From Chitinilyticum piscinae (GTDB lineage Bacteria; Pseudomonadota; Gammaproteobacteria; Burkholderiales; Chitinibacteraceae), in NCBI RefSeq assembly GCF_015223195.1, contig NZ_JADFUA010000006.1, positions 124,001 to 188,000 on the forward strand: a DNA stretch of 64,000 nucleotides, written 5' to 3'. How positions within the stretch are numbered: the stretch's first letter is position 1; each line of letters begins with the position of its first letter. Position numbers and translations under genes: made by a program. The notes under the pieces are model-generated. The model ran no database searches and had not been told where the DNA came from. It saw only the letters and a list, made by a program, of their open reading frames with translations. Positions 7,038 through 16,239 of the stretch are shown piece by piece.

Positions 7038-8663
7038 ATGGCTGCTCGTGATGGTGTTCATGCTTCAATCAGTAATGTGTCCTCTTTCTCTGAGGGAGAA
7101 CTGGGCTATAACTGGCTTCTTTTCGGACGCAAGTGGGGCGGCCCCTTGGGCACGGGAGTCAGTCTGACGTACAGTTTTGTTACTAGCGCGGATGCGATTT
7201 CTTATGGGAATCAGTTTGTGACAAAGCCTGCGTTTAACAGCGCACAAAAAACTGCGGCGACGATGGCCTTGAACGCATGGTCGTCCGTGGCAGATATCAA
7301 ATTTACGCAAGTTGCGGACAGCAAAGCTGGCGCTGGCGATATTCGCTGGCTGAATTCGAATAGTGCTGACCACAATCCTACGGCTTTCGCATATTTCCCA
7401 TATTCCGGCGGGGCGGAAGAGGGGGATATTTGGATTGGCCCTAATCCTGTATACAAATCACCCGCTGCTGGTAACTATGCAGGACAAACTTATATGCATG
7501 AGCTGGGGCATGCGTTGGGGTTGAAGCACCCTCATGATGGGGCGTATTGGGGAAGCAAGCTGCATGATCAACTAAAATATAGCGTGATGTCTTATCGCGA
7601 TCATGCAGGCGATTCAGCGGAGGACGGTGTAGGTTCGGGGTTTTTTCCTACGACACCAATGCTTGATGATATTGCCGCTATTCAACTCATGTATGGGAAA
7701 AACATGAGTTTCAACTCGGGTAATACTACATATTCATGGGCGAAGGATGTCTCGATTTATCAAACCATCTGGGATGGTGGTGGTGTTGATACGATCGATG
7801 CCGGTAATCAATCGGGTTCAGTCTCGATCAATTTGAATGCTGGTCAGTTTAGTAGTATCGGTAAAACTTTCTGGAATGAGAAGGCATATGTCAATGATTG
7901 CTTGGCTATTGCTTATGGGTGCGTTATTGAAAATGCCAGAGGCTCTGTATTTGATGATAATTTAACAGGAAATTCTGCCGCAAACCTGTTGTCCGGAAAT
8001 GCCGGGAATGATCTGCTGGTCGGAAATAATGGTAACGATACGCTGAATGGCGGGGTAGGCTCGGACAGCATGAATGGCGGCGCCGGTAATGATAGCTATT
8101 ATGTCGATTCCAGTTCTGACATGATCATCGGCGAAACCAGCGTCACGGGTATCGACACAGTCCTGAGTGCTATTAGCTACACCTTGGGTAGCAGCAGCAA
8201 CCTGGAAAACTTGACTCTGCTCACTGGGGCAATTTCCGGTATCGGTAATGGGCTGAGCAATATCATCACCGGCAATGCGGGTAACAACACACTTAACGGT
8301 GGAGCGGGGAATGATGTGCTCATTGGGGGGGCAGGTAAGGATGTCCTCACCGGCAGCGCGGGAGCGGATCGTTTCGACTTCAACGCACTCTCGGAGATTC
8401 TGAGCGGCAGCAGTCGTGACGTGATAAGCGACTTCAAGTCGGTGGAAGGGGACAAAATCGATCTTTCAACATTGGATGCCAATACTGCCACGGTTGTGAA
8501 CGAAGCCTTCAGTTTCATCGGCACTAATGCGTTTACTCATGCTGGACAAATCCGATTTGCGAACGGGATCTTGTACGGTAATACCGATGCGGATAGTAGT
8601 GCCGAGTTTGAAATTCAGCTCACAGGGGTAGGCAGCCTGACTTCGAGTTCTTTCTTGCTTTAA
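7038..8663 (+). CDS. Serralysin-type (M10B) RTX metalloprotease, type I secreted
   Basis: A 541-residue secreted zinc protease. The zinc site HELGHALGLKH (His154, Glu155, His158, His164) is followed by the Met-turn SVMSYRDH (Met184), as in metzincins of the serralysin group. The C-terminal half carries RTX calcium-binding nonapeptides (GNAGNDLLV, GGAGNDVLI and others, about residues 325-445) and ends with SSFLL, the hydrophobic type of tail used as a type I secretion signal. There is no Sec signal peptide. The ATG at 7038 follows AAGGGGAAGG. No ABC exporter, membrane fusion protein or serralysin inhibitor gene is adjacent. Its base composition is lower in GC than the neighbours, which would fit acquisition by transfer. 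Confidence 0.92.
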   Translation: MAARDGVHASISNVSSFSEGELGYNWLLFGRKWGGPLGTGVSLTYSFVTSADAISYGNQFVTKPAFNSAQKTAATMALNAWSSVADIKFTQVADSKAGAGDIRWLNSNSADHNPTAFAYFPYSGGAEEGDIWIGPNPVYKSPAAGNYAGQTYMHELGHALGLKHPHDGAYWGSKLHDQLKYSVMSYRDHAGDSAEDGVGSGFFPTTPMLDDIAAIQLMYGKNMSFNSGNTTYSWAKDVSIYQTIWDGGGVDTIDAGNQSGSVSINLNAGQFSSIGKTFWNEKAYVNDCLAIAYGCVIENARGSVFDDNLTGNSAANLLSGNAGNDLLVGNNGNDTLNGGVGSDSMNGGAGNDSYYVDSSSDMIIGETSVTGIDTVLSAISYTLGSSSNLENLTLLTGAISGIGNGLSNIITGNAGNNTLNGGAGNDVLIGGAGKDVLTGSAGADRFDFNALSEILSGSSRDVISDFKSVEGDKIDLSTLDANTATVVNEAFSFIGTNAFTHAGQIRFANGILYGNTDADSSAEFEIQLTGVGSLTSSSFLL

Positions 8664-8675
8664 GCCGCTTGAGAC

Positions 8676-8705
8676 CCAACAGGCTGTTGATAAACAGCCT
8701 GTTGG
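8676..8705 (+). terminator. Rho-independent terminator of the metalloprotease gene
   Basis: A 13-base inverted repeat, CCAACAGGCTGTT and its complement, with loop GATA, begins 13 bases after the stop and is followed by CCATTTTT. It could also act on the opposite strand. Confidence 0.85.
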
Positions 8706-8883
8706 CCATTTTTCGTGGCGAAGGCAGAAAAAAAGAATGGAAATCCAAGAGAAAGGTATTGATTTTTCAGGTCGCGGTTTGCTCCGAGCATTCAGGGGAT
8801 TTTTGCCGGCTCTTTTGTTATACAGCAGGGGGATGGATTGCCCCAACGCCGTTAGGCAATACGCCTCTATGGCTGGACACTGG

Positions 8884-9140
8884 CTACGGCCAGCGTAGCT
8901 TGCCGGGGGGCTGGAGCAAAGTGCATCGTTTTGCCGGTGACGGCAGGCATCGGCAAAGGTTGCAGCCGATTCTGGGCTGGCCAGAAACTGCTGGTACTGT
9001 GCCGGGCTGAGCGCGTAATACTCCTCGTAATCGACCAGCGCATTGCTGACCGGAATCGCGAGGTAAGGCCGTCCGGAGTGCTGCTCAATGCCAAGCGAGT
9101 AGCAGTGTCTGGCGGAATGGTAGGTATCGGAGCAATGCAT
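8884..9140 (-). pseudogene. Small conserved-looking gene with a one-base frameshift near its 3' end
   Basis: Translation from the ATG at 9140 gives a protein-like sequence including YLAIPVSNALVDYEEYY and FADACRHRQNDA, then loses protein character. Shifting frame at about 8915 (as if one base were missing) continues LLQPPGKLRWP and reaches a TAG at 8884-8886, giving about 85 residues. Without the shift the frame runs on across the metalloprotease terminator and into that gene, which is unlikely. The family is not recognised with certainty; the DYEEYY pattern reminds me of small immunity-like proteins. It starts 23 bases after the secreted-protein gene and was probably its operon partner. A sequencing error is an alternative. 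Confidence 0.45.
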
Positions 9141-9163
9141 CGGGAGTGCGCACTCGCAGGCGT

Positions 9164-9805
9164 TTACTGCGTCGACAGCAGCTCGGAAGCAATCTGCCGG
9201 GAGCAGTTGCTGCCTTGCTGCAGACGCTGGCGTGCCATCTCATTGCTGACTGCGCTGCCGCAGTAGGAAAGCTCACCCCTGGCATATTCCAGGGCCAGCA
9301 GCCGGGAAACCGTATTGCCGCGCTCGGCCTGAAAGCCTTCAATGCGAAAAATGATCCCGAGCCGGCCATCGGCAAAATCGAGCCATTCCAGACGGGCATT
9401 CGCGGGCACGGCGGGAAAGCTGCTGCCCTCCGGCAGTGCTGCCAGCGCCAGTTGCTGCAGATCCCAGAGCTGTCTGCTGCTGCTCCGGTAGAGGAGTGGC
9501 CAGCTATAGGCATCATTCACGGCAATGGCGACACCGAAGTCGCGGTGCCCCGGGCAGCGGAACGCATCCTCGCTGCCGTATTTGCCCAGCTTCGTTACCG
9601 CTTGGGTACAGCTGCGCTCGGCCAGGCTGGAATAGCTGATGCGATAGGCAGGAGATTCCGCGGCCTGCGCATGCCCCAGCAGCGCCAGCACGGTGAGCAG
9701 GGCTGCCAGCTTGCATTGTGCATGGCGAAAAGGCATGGCAAAGCGTGTCCTGCGCATGGGCGTTCTGCGGCGGTTTTTGCTCATATCCATACCACGCATC
9801 AGCAA
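9164..9805 (-). CDS. Secreted or periplasmic protein of unknown function
   Basis: A protein of up to 213 residues with a Sec signal peptide: positive residues, then the hydrophobic segment LAALLTVLALLGHAQA and a probable cleavage after AQA. The start is uncertain; ATGs at codons 8 and 17 would give a shorter leader more typical of a signal peptide. The mature part has four cysteines (in RSCTQAV, AFRCPGH, SYCGSA and SNCSRQ), suggesting two disulfides in the periplasm. No family is recognised. It is followed after 23 bases by the frameshifted small gene. Confidence 0.6.
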   Translation of the reverse strand: MLMRGMDMSKNRRRTPMRRTRFAMPFRHAQCKLAALLTVLALLGHAQAAESPAYRISYSSLAERSCTQAVTKLGKYGSEDAFRCPGHRDFGVAIAVNDAYSWPLLYRSSSRQLWDLQQLALAALPEGSSFPAVPANARLEWLDFADGRLGIIFRIEGFQAERGNTVSRLLALEYARGELSYCGSAVSNEMARQRLQQGSNCSRQIASELLSTQ

Positions 9806-9962
9806 CTCCGATACGGCGCAGATTTGCGCTCCGGAAGGGGAGAGGGTTCGGTAGCGGGGAACCGAAAGCGATGCAGAGAAATCACGTGCAAGTGTATGTG
9901 CCTGGCCGCTTTGATTGATGGGGTGCTGGTGCTTATATCCAGTAGTGTATGTAAGGGCATTG

Positions 9963-11645
9963 TTACTTCGTCTCTGCCATTTCCCGCACCACCCGGAAGC
10001 CGAAATACTGGCCGCGGTAGGTTCGCAGGCGCTGGTCGCGTACTGCCGTGCGCAATTCGGTGCTGCTGGTCAGCCAGTCGCCACCGCGCAGGCTGGCGGC
10101 ATCGCAGCCCCATCCTTCGCTGCGTGCGCTGCCGTCGCTCGGGGCTTTGTCATAGTCGGCAAACCAGCAATCCGCCGTCCATTCGCTGACGTTGCCGATC
10201 AGGTCGTACAGGCCGAAGGCATTGGGCTGGTAGCTGGCGATGGCGTTGGTGTAGATCGCCTTGTCCGTGCAGGCCGGACGGGACTCGGCGGCGGTGCCGG
10301 CGAGCTTGCCGATGCTGCTCTGGTCCAGTCCGTTGGCGTAGCGGCAGGATTCGTCCGGGCTGTCGCCCCAGGGTCGGCTGGTCTTGCTGCCGGCGCGGGC
10401 GGCGTATTCCCATTCCGTTTCGCTGGGCAGGCGGTATTTGCCGCCGGTCTTGCGGCTGAGCCAGGCCAGGTAGCGCTCGGCATCTTCATAATTCACGCAG
10501 ACCACCGGGTCGTTCTCGCTCTGCGCAAAGCCGGGGTTGCGCCAGGATTTGTCGGGTTGTTTCTGCGGCTCGCGCCCGTTGAAAACCCAGCAACCCAGCG
10601 GGGCGTCGTAGCCGGTTTCCTCGACGAAGGCCGCCCATTGACCGCGTGTCACTTCGCTGCGCCCCATTGCCAGCGGGTAGGCAATGCGGATCGCGTGTTG
10701 TGGCTGTTCTTCGCTGCGGATATCGGTTCCGGGCTGGCTGCCCATGATGCCGCTGCCCTGGGGTAGCCAGACCATGGCGGGGCAGTCTTCGCACTCCTGG
10801 AATTCCTTGCCCGGTGCATAGGCGGGCAACTTCATGGTGCTGCGGGTAAGTGCGCTGGCGGGCTTGGTGCTGGCGAGCTGGGTGGTTGCCTGGCCGCTGC
10901 GGTTCGGGTCGAGGTAGACCTTGCCGGTGATGTCACCGTATTGCACCGGCAACTGCTTGCCGCCGGTGGCCTGCTTCACGCTTTCGAATACTTCGTCGAA
11001 CTGGCTGCGTACCGGCAGATCCTTGCGCCCGAGCCATTGGGCGAGCGCGCTGGCGTAGGGACTATTCTGGCCGTCACCGTCGAGCGCTACCTGTCCGTCC
11101 CGCGTCGAGTAGGCAATCAGGAAGCCGCTGCGCTCGCTTTCCATGCGCGCCAGCCCCTTGTTGCCGGAACGCGCTTTGGCGGCCAGCGGGTTGTTGCGGC
11201 AGGCATCCAGAATCACGATATTGAGCTTGGCATTGGCGCTTTCCAGCGTTTCCAGCAGCAGATCAGCGGGAACGCCTTCGCTCTCGACGCTGGCCTGTGC
11301 ATTGACTGCCGCATCCACCGGCAGCAGGTAGTTGCGCTTCTGTGCGTTCTGCATGCCGTGACCGCTGTAATAGACCAGCACGGTGTCGGCATCTTTCGCC
11401 AGCGCGGCGAGTTCCTGCAATTGCTGGACGAGTTCGCGCCGGCCGAGGTTTTCGCGCACGATCACCGTGTCGAATTTCTGCTCGTTACGCAGCACGCTGG
11501 CCAGCAAGCGCGCGTCGTTGCCGGGGTTTTTCAGCGCGGCTTCCTGCGCGTACTGGCTATTGCCGATCAGCAGTGCGACCCGTTTGCCCGCATGCGCCAC
11601 GGGCAGCAGCAGGGTGCAAAGCAGGAGGGTGAGCAGGGTTCTCAT
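9963..11645 (-). CDS. Secreted caspase-like (C14) peptidase fused to an FGE/SUMF1-type domain
   Basis: A 560-residue protein with an N-terminal signal peptide (cleavage after AHA). Residues 20-250 form a caspase/metacaspase p20-type domain with the catalytic dyad His96 in YYSGHG and Cys149 in LDACRNNP. Residues about 285-555 form a formylglycine-generating-enzyme/SUMF1 C-lectin-like domain (MVWLPQGSGIMGS, TRGQWAAFVEETGY, RLPSETEWEYAARAG, LRGGDW). The domain ends in YFGFRVV, whereas true sulfatase-activating enzymes have a catalytic Cys in the equivalent GFRC; it is therefore probably a structural or ligand-binding domain. The start overlaps the stop of the FecR-like gene by four bases. The protein is probably periplasmic. 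Confidence 0.85.
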   Translation of the reverse strand: MRTLLTLLLCTLLLPVAHAGKRVALLIGNSQYAQEAALKNPGNDARLLASVLRNEQKFDTVIVRENLGRRELVQQLQELAALAKDADTVLVYYSGHGMQNAQKRNYLLPVDAAVNAQASVESEGVPADLLLETLESANAKLNIVILDACRNNPLAAKARSGNKGLARMESERSGFLIAYSTRDGQVALDGDGQNSPYASALAQWLGRKDLPVRSQFDEVFESVKQATGGKQLPVQYGDITGKVYLDPNRSGQATTQLASTKPASALTRSTMKLPAYAPGKEFQECEDCPAMVWLPQGSGIMGSQPGTDIRSEEQPQHAIRIAYPLAMGRSEVTRGQWAAFVEETGYDAPLGCWVFNGREPQKQPDKSWRNPGFAQSENDPVVCVNYEDAERYLAWLSRKTGGKYRLPSETEWEYAARAGSKTSRPWGDSPDESCRYANGLDQSSIGKLAGTAAESRPACTDKAIYTNAIASYQPNAFGLYDLIGNVSEWTADCWFADYDKAPSDGSARSEGWGCDAASLRGGDWLTSSTELRTAVRDQRLRTYRGQYFGFRVVREMAETK

Positions 11646-12265
11646 GGTGTGGGTGCCTCGGCAAGTGCTGCCGCCAGCGCAGCGCTGGCGGCCTGCAGTT
11701 CGGAGTTGGTCGGATCAAGTGCCTGCAGCCGGCGCAGCGTATCGCCAAGCCCCGCCCAGTCGTTCAGGCGCAGCTGTTCGTGCAACAGGTAGAGCTCGGG
11801 GCCTGTGTCGCTGGCGGCTGCCTCGCGGCGCCAGTCACGATAAAGCGCCAGCGTGGATTCGGGCAGCTTGCTGCTGCGCACATTGCTGACCGCACCGAGC
11901 TGGCGGATCTGGCGCAGATCACTGCGGGTCTGTGCGAGCGCGGCGCGCATCGCGGGGGGCAGCGTGCGGATGCTGGCTGGCTGGCGCCCGCTGGCTTCGC
12001 TGGCGCGGTTTTCGCCCAGCGTGAGGCGTGCCGGACCTTGCCAGTGTTCCTGATGGCCGTCGTCGATCCACACAATCTGCATGCTGCCGCCGCTGGCGAT
12101 ATCCAGCGTGTCGCCGCTGGTGAGCCGGCTGTAGGGCTTGAGTGCTTCACGACGATTGGCATCGATCAGCAGCTCGGTACGCGCGCTTTGCAGTGCCACG
12201 ATGTGTGGCGCGGCCAGTGCACCGACTGACCACGACAACAGCAGGGTAAACAGGGCGCGGATCAT
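11642..12265 (-). CDS. Periplasmic FecR-like protein with a C-terminal helical repeat region
   Basis: A 207-residue protein with signal peptide MIRALFTLLLSWSVGALA. Residues 20-95 look like the small beta domain of FecR-type proteins (LTSGDTLDIASGGSMQIVWIDDG), and the last about 60 residues are helical and TPR-like (ELYLLHEQLRLNDWAGLGD). It is translationally coupled on both sides: its start overlaps the cyclase stop and its stop overlaps the caspase-FGE start, each by four bases. The context implies a periplasmic adaptor between the cyclase sensor domain and the caspase-like protein. The function is inferred from position only. Confidence 0.6.
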   Translation of the reverse strand: MIRALFTLLLSWSVGALAAPHIVALQSARTELLIDANRREALKPYSRLTSGDTLDIASGGSMQIVWIDDGHQEHWQGPARLTLGENRASEASGRQPASIRTLPPAMRAALAQTRSDLRQIRQLGAVSNVRSSKLPESTLALYRDWRREAAASDTGPELYLLHEQLRLNDWAGLGDTLRRLQALDPTNSELQAASAALAAALAEAPTP

Positions 12266-14100
12266 GGCTGGGAGACCTCCGGGTGGGATGCGGATTGCCA
12301 GCCAAGCACGGCATAGGCGCGGATGGGCTGGCTGCGGCCTTTCAGCGACAGCTCGCTGCAGCGGCCCAGATGCAGGCCGGCGATCTGGCTGACGCAGGCT
12401 TCGCTGGCGACAATGCCACTGTCGTGTTCACGACTCATGGCTTCGAGCCGTGCGGCGACGTTGACCGTATCGCCAATCGCGGTGTAGTCGGTCTTGCGCT
12501 TCGAGCCGATGTGGCCGATCACCAGCGGCCCGCTGTGCAGCCCGATACCGACGCGAAAGGCAGGCAGATCCCCGTCGGCAAAGCGCAGGCGTACCGTGCG
12601 GGCATAGTCCTGCGCAGCATCCTGCAATTGCAGTGCGGCGCTGATGGCGCGGCGGGCATGGTCGGGGTGGTGTACCGGTGCGCCGAATTCGGCCATCAGT
12701 GCATCCCCGATCAGCTTGTCGACCGTGCCGCCGGCGTCGAGCACGACAGCAGTGGCGCGTTCGAACCAGCCATTGAGCAGCTCGACGACGTCTTCGGGCG
12801 GTAATTGCTCGGCCATGCGGGTGAAATCGCGCAAATCGCAGAACATCACCGTGGCCTCGACGCGTTCGCCTCCCAGCTCCAGCGGGGTATTGCTGTGTAC
12901 CAGTTGATTGACGATGGCTGGCGAGACATACCTGCCGAATAGCTCGGTTGCACGGCGCTGGCGCGAATTGGCCAGATTCAGGTGCAGCCCCAGCACGCCC
13001 AGCAGGCAGACCAGCACGCCGGCCTGTGCGGGCAATACCGGGAAAATCAGGTCGGCACGACTGGCCAGCAGACCGGCCAGCACCAGCGAGGCCAGCAGCA
13101 TGGCGCAAGCGCACAGCACCCAGCGGGTGGGCAGGCGCGGCAGGAACAATACCAGCAGCATGGCCTGCAGCAGCAGGTAGCCCGCCAGCCCGGACGGTGA
13201 CAGCGGTTGCAGGCTGCGCTGATCCAGCAGCATTTGCGTGGTTTGTCCCAGCAGCTCCGGGCCGCTCATGAAACCGGCCACGCTACCGTCGCCGTAGGGG
13301 GTCAGATGCCAGTCCTGCAGACCGGTATAGGCGCCGCCGATGATGACAATCTTGCCGGCCAGCTGGCGCACGGCCGGATTGCTTGCTGCATCGCTGGCCA
13401 GCAGCTGATGCATAGGCAGGCGCGGCAGGCTGCCGGGCGGGCCAGACCAGGCAATGCGCAGCGTCTCGGGCGGATTGAGCTCGGGTTGCAGGTGGCGCGC
13501 CAGCAGCAGGGGCATGGCAAGCCGCGGTGATTCGGGATCGCCGCCCTGCCAGCGGGTGCGCAGGTGGCGGATGACGCCATCGGCATCGGGCGGCATATCG
13601 ACGCGGCCGACGCTGCGGGTGAGGTCGAAATCGGGCACCGCGATGCTGTAGGCTGGCGCAGGCAGCTGCAGCTGGTCGGCCTGTTGCAGTGCGGGCAGCA
13701 TCAGCTTGCCCGAGGCGATCAGTTCGCGCAGCGGCTGATCGTAGTTGCGCGCGGCGGGGCTGTTCTGGGTTGCCAGCCACTCCTCGGCGGAAATGTTCAG
13801 CATGAAATCCAGCGCCACCACGCGGGCACCGGCCTGCAGTGCCGCCTGGCCGGCGCGGGCAAACAGCGGCGACCAGAATGCCAGCGGTGTATCGGGGTAA
13901 CGCGCCAGCGTCGCATCGTCGACGGCGACAATCACCACGTCACTGGCGGTGCGGGCTGATGCAGCATGCCGGATGAAGCGGTCCTGCCAGATATCATCCA
14001 GCTCGGGGAAACGGCTGACCAGCATGCCGGCCAGTACGGCAAGCAGCACGATCAGCACGCGCAGCAGGCGCGCCAGTGGCAGCGGAGTGATGGCAGACAT
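12262..14100 (-). CDS. CHASE2-domain adenylate cyclase (class III)
   Basis: A 612-residue membrane enzyme. A transmembrane helix (about residues 10-28) precedes a CHASE2 periplasmic sensor domain (about 30-310, with DVVIVAVDDATLARYP and GKIVIIGGAYTG), three further helices (about 305-370) and a class III nucleotidyl cyclase domain (about 400-590). The catalytic part shows the metal aspartates in MFCDLRDFT, the Lys in VDKLIGD and Asp in TDYTAIGD that select adenine, and the transition-state Asn/Arg in NVAARLE, so cAMP synthesis is the likely reaction. It is the first gene of a tightly overlapping operon with the FecR-like and caspase-FGE genes, suggesting that cAMP output is tied to a periplasmic event. 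Confidence 0.88.
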   Translation of the reverse strand: MSAITPLPLARLLRVLIVLLAVLAGMLVSRFPELDDIWQDRFIRHAASARTASDVVIVAVDDATLARYPDTPLAFWSPLFARAGQAALQAGARVVALDFMLNISAEEWLATQNSPAARNYDQPLRELIASGKLMLPALQQADQLQLPAPAYSIAVPDFDLTRSVGRVDMPPDADGVIRHLRTRWQGGDPESPRLAMPLLLARHLQPELNPPETLRIAWSGPPGSLPRLPMHQLLASDAASNPAVRQLAGKIVIIGGAYTGLQDWHLTPYGDGSVAGFMSGPELLGQTTQMLLDQRSLQPLSPSGLAGYLLLQAMLLVLFLPRLPTRWVLCACAMLLASLVLAGLLASRADLIFPVLPAQAGVLVCLLGVLGLHLNLANSRQRRATELFGRYVSPAIVNQLVHSNTPLELGGERVEATVMFCDLRDFTRMAEQLPPEDVVELLNGWFERATAVVLDAGGTVDKLIGDALMAEFGAPVHHPDHARRAISAALQLQDAAQDYARTVRLRFADGDLPAFRVGIGLHSGPLVIGHIGSKRKTDYTAIGDTVNVAARLEAMSREHDSGIVASEACVSQIAGLHLGRCSELSLKGRSQPIRAYAVLGWQSASHPEVSQP

Positions 14101-14339
14101 GGCGTGAAAGGGCGTCAGGCAGGGCAGGTAGTCGGAACGAGCGCTGACTGTAGCCTGCTTTCATCGGGATGTCTTTAGCCTTGCCCGATTGTTCGTGCAC
14201 GCGGTGGTGCCGATCACACAGCGACCGTGTGCGCAGGCAGGGAGCACGAGACTGTTGTACGCTGACTTGTATGGGTATATCCGTCTATGTGTTGATATAT
14301 ATTGCTTCTGGGTGTATAGGCTGTGGCATATTTTGGGGC

Positions 14340-14996
14340 TTAGAGTCCTGCCGCATCCAGCCTGACTGGCTCGATGCGGCAGGTAGTAGGCCAGACCACG
14401 GTGGCGCGTACCTCATCCGTGAGCAGTACGCTGTCCCATCCCGGCAGCGGGCCGCCCGTGCCGCAGCGTGCCGGCGGCTCGCCGACAACGTGTTCGCGCC
14501 AGCCGCCCTTGTAGGCCGCCTCACGCAAGGTCCATAGCTGGTAAAAGCGCTCGCTGGCGGTGGCCTCGCCACCGGCGGCCAGCCAGCGTGCGTCCTCGGG
14601 GCAGAATTTTTCGGCCAGCCGGGCAAACTGGCGCGGGCGCCCGATTTCGATATCCAGCCCGCAGCGCCCGGCCGGGTTGAAGACGACTGCCAGAAGCTCA
14701 CCCGTATGGCTGATACTGCCCCGGCATTCCGGGTAGGCAGGCAGCCAGGGGTAGCCGTCGGGATGTTCGGTCAGATCGGCCAGCTGCAGCGCCGGATCAA
14801 GTTGTTGCCGTGCCGCATGCAGCAGCAACAGTCGCCCCAGCAGCAGCTGCAGGCCGCGCTCCGGACGCAAGCCGGCCAGCCGTGCGCGGGTCGAATCGCT
14901 GAGTTGCAGCATCAGATCGGGTGGCAGCGGCCAGTCGGGGCGGCTTTGCAACCAGTACAGCATGACAGGGCAGGGGGATGGGCTGGCTGCAGGCAT
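14340..14996 (-). CDS. 4'-phosphopantetheinyl transferase (Sfp/EntD-like)
   Basis: A roughly 218-residue enzyme that transfers phosphopantetheine from CoA to a serine of carrier proteins. The signature is present: LDIEIGRP with the magnesium-binding acidic residues and WTLREAAYKG in the C-terminal half, with SHTGE upstream. The ATG at 14996 was chosen; an ATG at 14963 (MLYWLQSRPDW) and a TTG at 15026 are also in frame, and none has a strong ribosome binding site. No polyketide, peptide or siderophore synthase is in the window, so its partner carrier protein is elsewhere. About 240 bases of AT-rich sequence with no clear gene separate it from the cyclase operon. Confidence 0.82.
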   Translation of the reverse strand: MPAASPSPCPVMLYWLQSRPDWPLPPDLMLQLSDSTRARLAGLRPERGLQLLLGRLLLLHAARQQLDPALQLADLTEHPDGYPWLPAYPECRGSISHTGELLAVVFNPAGRCGLDIEIGRPRQFARLAEKFCPEDARWLAAGGEATASERFYQLWTLREAAYKGGWREHVVGEPPARCGTGGPLPGWDSVLLTDEVRATVVWPTTCRIEPVRLDAAGL

Positions 14997-15163
14997 CGGG
15001 GTGGGGCGAAGGTGCGTTGAGAGCAAGACAGCAACAGTAATATAAATCGTGCCGGATCACATCGTTTGAGCGCCATTGCGCCAGCGAAACCGTCTGTAAG
15101 CCCGAATACGCGGGTGCCACAGACTTTGTTACCATCGCGCGCCTTGCTGATCTGGCCGGCCCT

Positions 15164-16066
15164 TTGTGCCGGTGTTGCCATTTGGATACCGCTCCCCGTT
15201 CCCAACGCCTGCTCGCTGTTGCCCGTCTGGTCGAGACGCAGCTGTCGCATGCCTGGCGGCTGGATGAACTGGCCGAGCGCGCCTGCTATTCGCGCCACCA
15301 TTTCGAAAAAGTCTTTGCCGAGCTGACCGGGCTGACGCCGATGGATTATCTGCGTCAGCGGCGACTGCAGCAGGCTGCACTGCGGGTGCGTCACGAGCAC
15401 ACCAGCATGCTGCAGCTGGCGCACGAAAGCGGCTTTGCCTCGGATAGCGTGTTCTCGCGCAATTTCCGCCAGGCTTTCGGGTACGCCCCGCGTGACTGGC
15501 GGGAGGGGGCCTGGCGAGCGCATCACGACGAGGTGGTCTGCCCGCAGTGGCAGAGCCTGCACGCCCGGGATCCGGCCGGTCAGCAGCGTGAGGCGGCACT
15601 GGCGGCGGCGGCCCGCAAACCCGATGTGCTCCGCCAAGCCCTTGTCCGTTACTGCCGCGCGCACCCGGTGTGGCTGGCGCGCGGTTTCGGCATCTGGGGC
15701 AGCCGTGCCGAAGCGTTCCGAGAACAGTGTGCCGCCGAACTGGACACTCCGCGCCGGGCGCCATTCTGCTGTGCGATCCTGCGCGAGGATCCGGCTTTCA
15801 TTACCGGCGAGCACTGGCTGTATGACTGGGCCGTGCTCGCCCAGACACCGGCCCCGGCGGGCTGGTTTGATGATGTCCTTCCCGGTGGCTTTTACCTGTG
15901 CCTGCGCTATCAGGGGAATGGAGCGCAATGGGGCTGGCTGTACGGAGACTGGCTGGAGCGGCAGCACCGCTGGACGCTGGATGGCCGCCGGCCGCACCTC
16001 AATGTCTATCGCCAGACCGCGGCAGGAATCGAAGGCGAGCTGCGACTGCCGGTTCGCCTCACCTGA
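15164..16066 (+). CDS. AraC-family regulator with GyrI-like effector domain
   Basis: A protein of about 300 residues with an N-terminal double helix-turn-helix of AraC type (WRLDELAERACYSRHHFEKVF and HESGFASDSVFSRNFRQAFGYAPRDW) and a C-terminal GyrI-like ligand-binding domain (about 150-300). This is the order found in Rob/SoxS-like two-domain regulators with an effector domain at the C-terminus. The start codon is unclear: the frame opens with TTG at 15164 and the DNA-binding domain starts about 10 codons later, with no ATG nearby. It stands alone between the phosphopantetheinyl transferase (divergent) and the gluconate genes (convergent). Confidence 0.8.
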   Translation: MCRCCHLDTAPRSQRLLAVARLVETQLSHAWRLDELAERACYSRHHFEKVFAELTGLTPMDYLRQRRLQQAALRVRHEHTSMLQLAHESGFASDSVFSRNFRQAFGYAPRDWREGAWRAHHDEVVCPQWQSLHARDPAGQQREAALAAAARKPDVLRQALVRYCRAHPVWLARGFGIWGSRAEAFREQCAAELDTPRRAPFCCAILREDPAFITGEHWLYDWAVLAQTPAPAGWFDDVLPGGFYLCLRYQGNGAQWGWLYGDWLERQHRWTLDGRRPHLNVYRQTAAGIEGELRLPVRLT

Positions 16067-16239
16067 ACATCGCGTTTTTCGTCAAGTCCGTCACGGCTTG
16101 CGCTTGTAGTATTCCGGCCACATAAAAGCGGCTCAGGCCCGTGCGCGCTCCGGACTCGATCAGGATGGATGCAGGCGGCAGGCGAGAGAGCCATACCAAA
16201 ACCAAGTGCGCACAATAACAAACAATTCCAGCTCTGATT

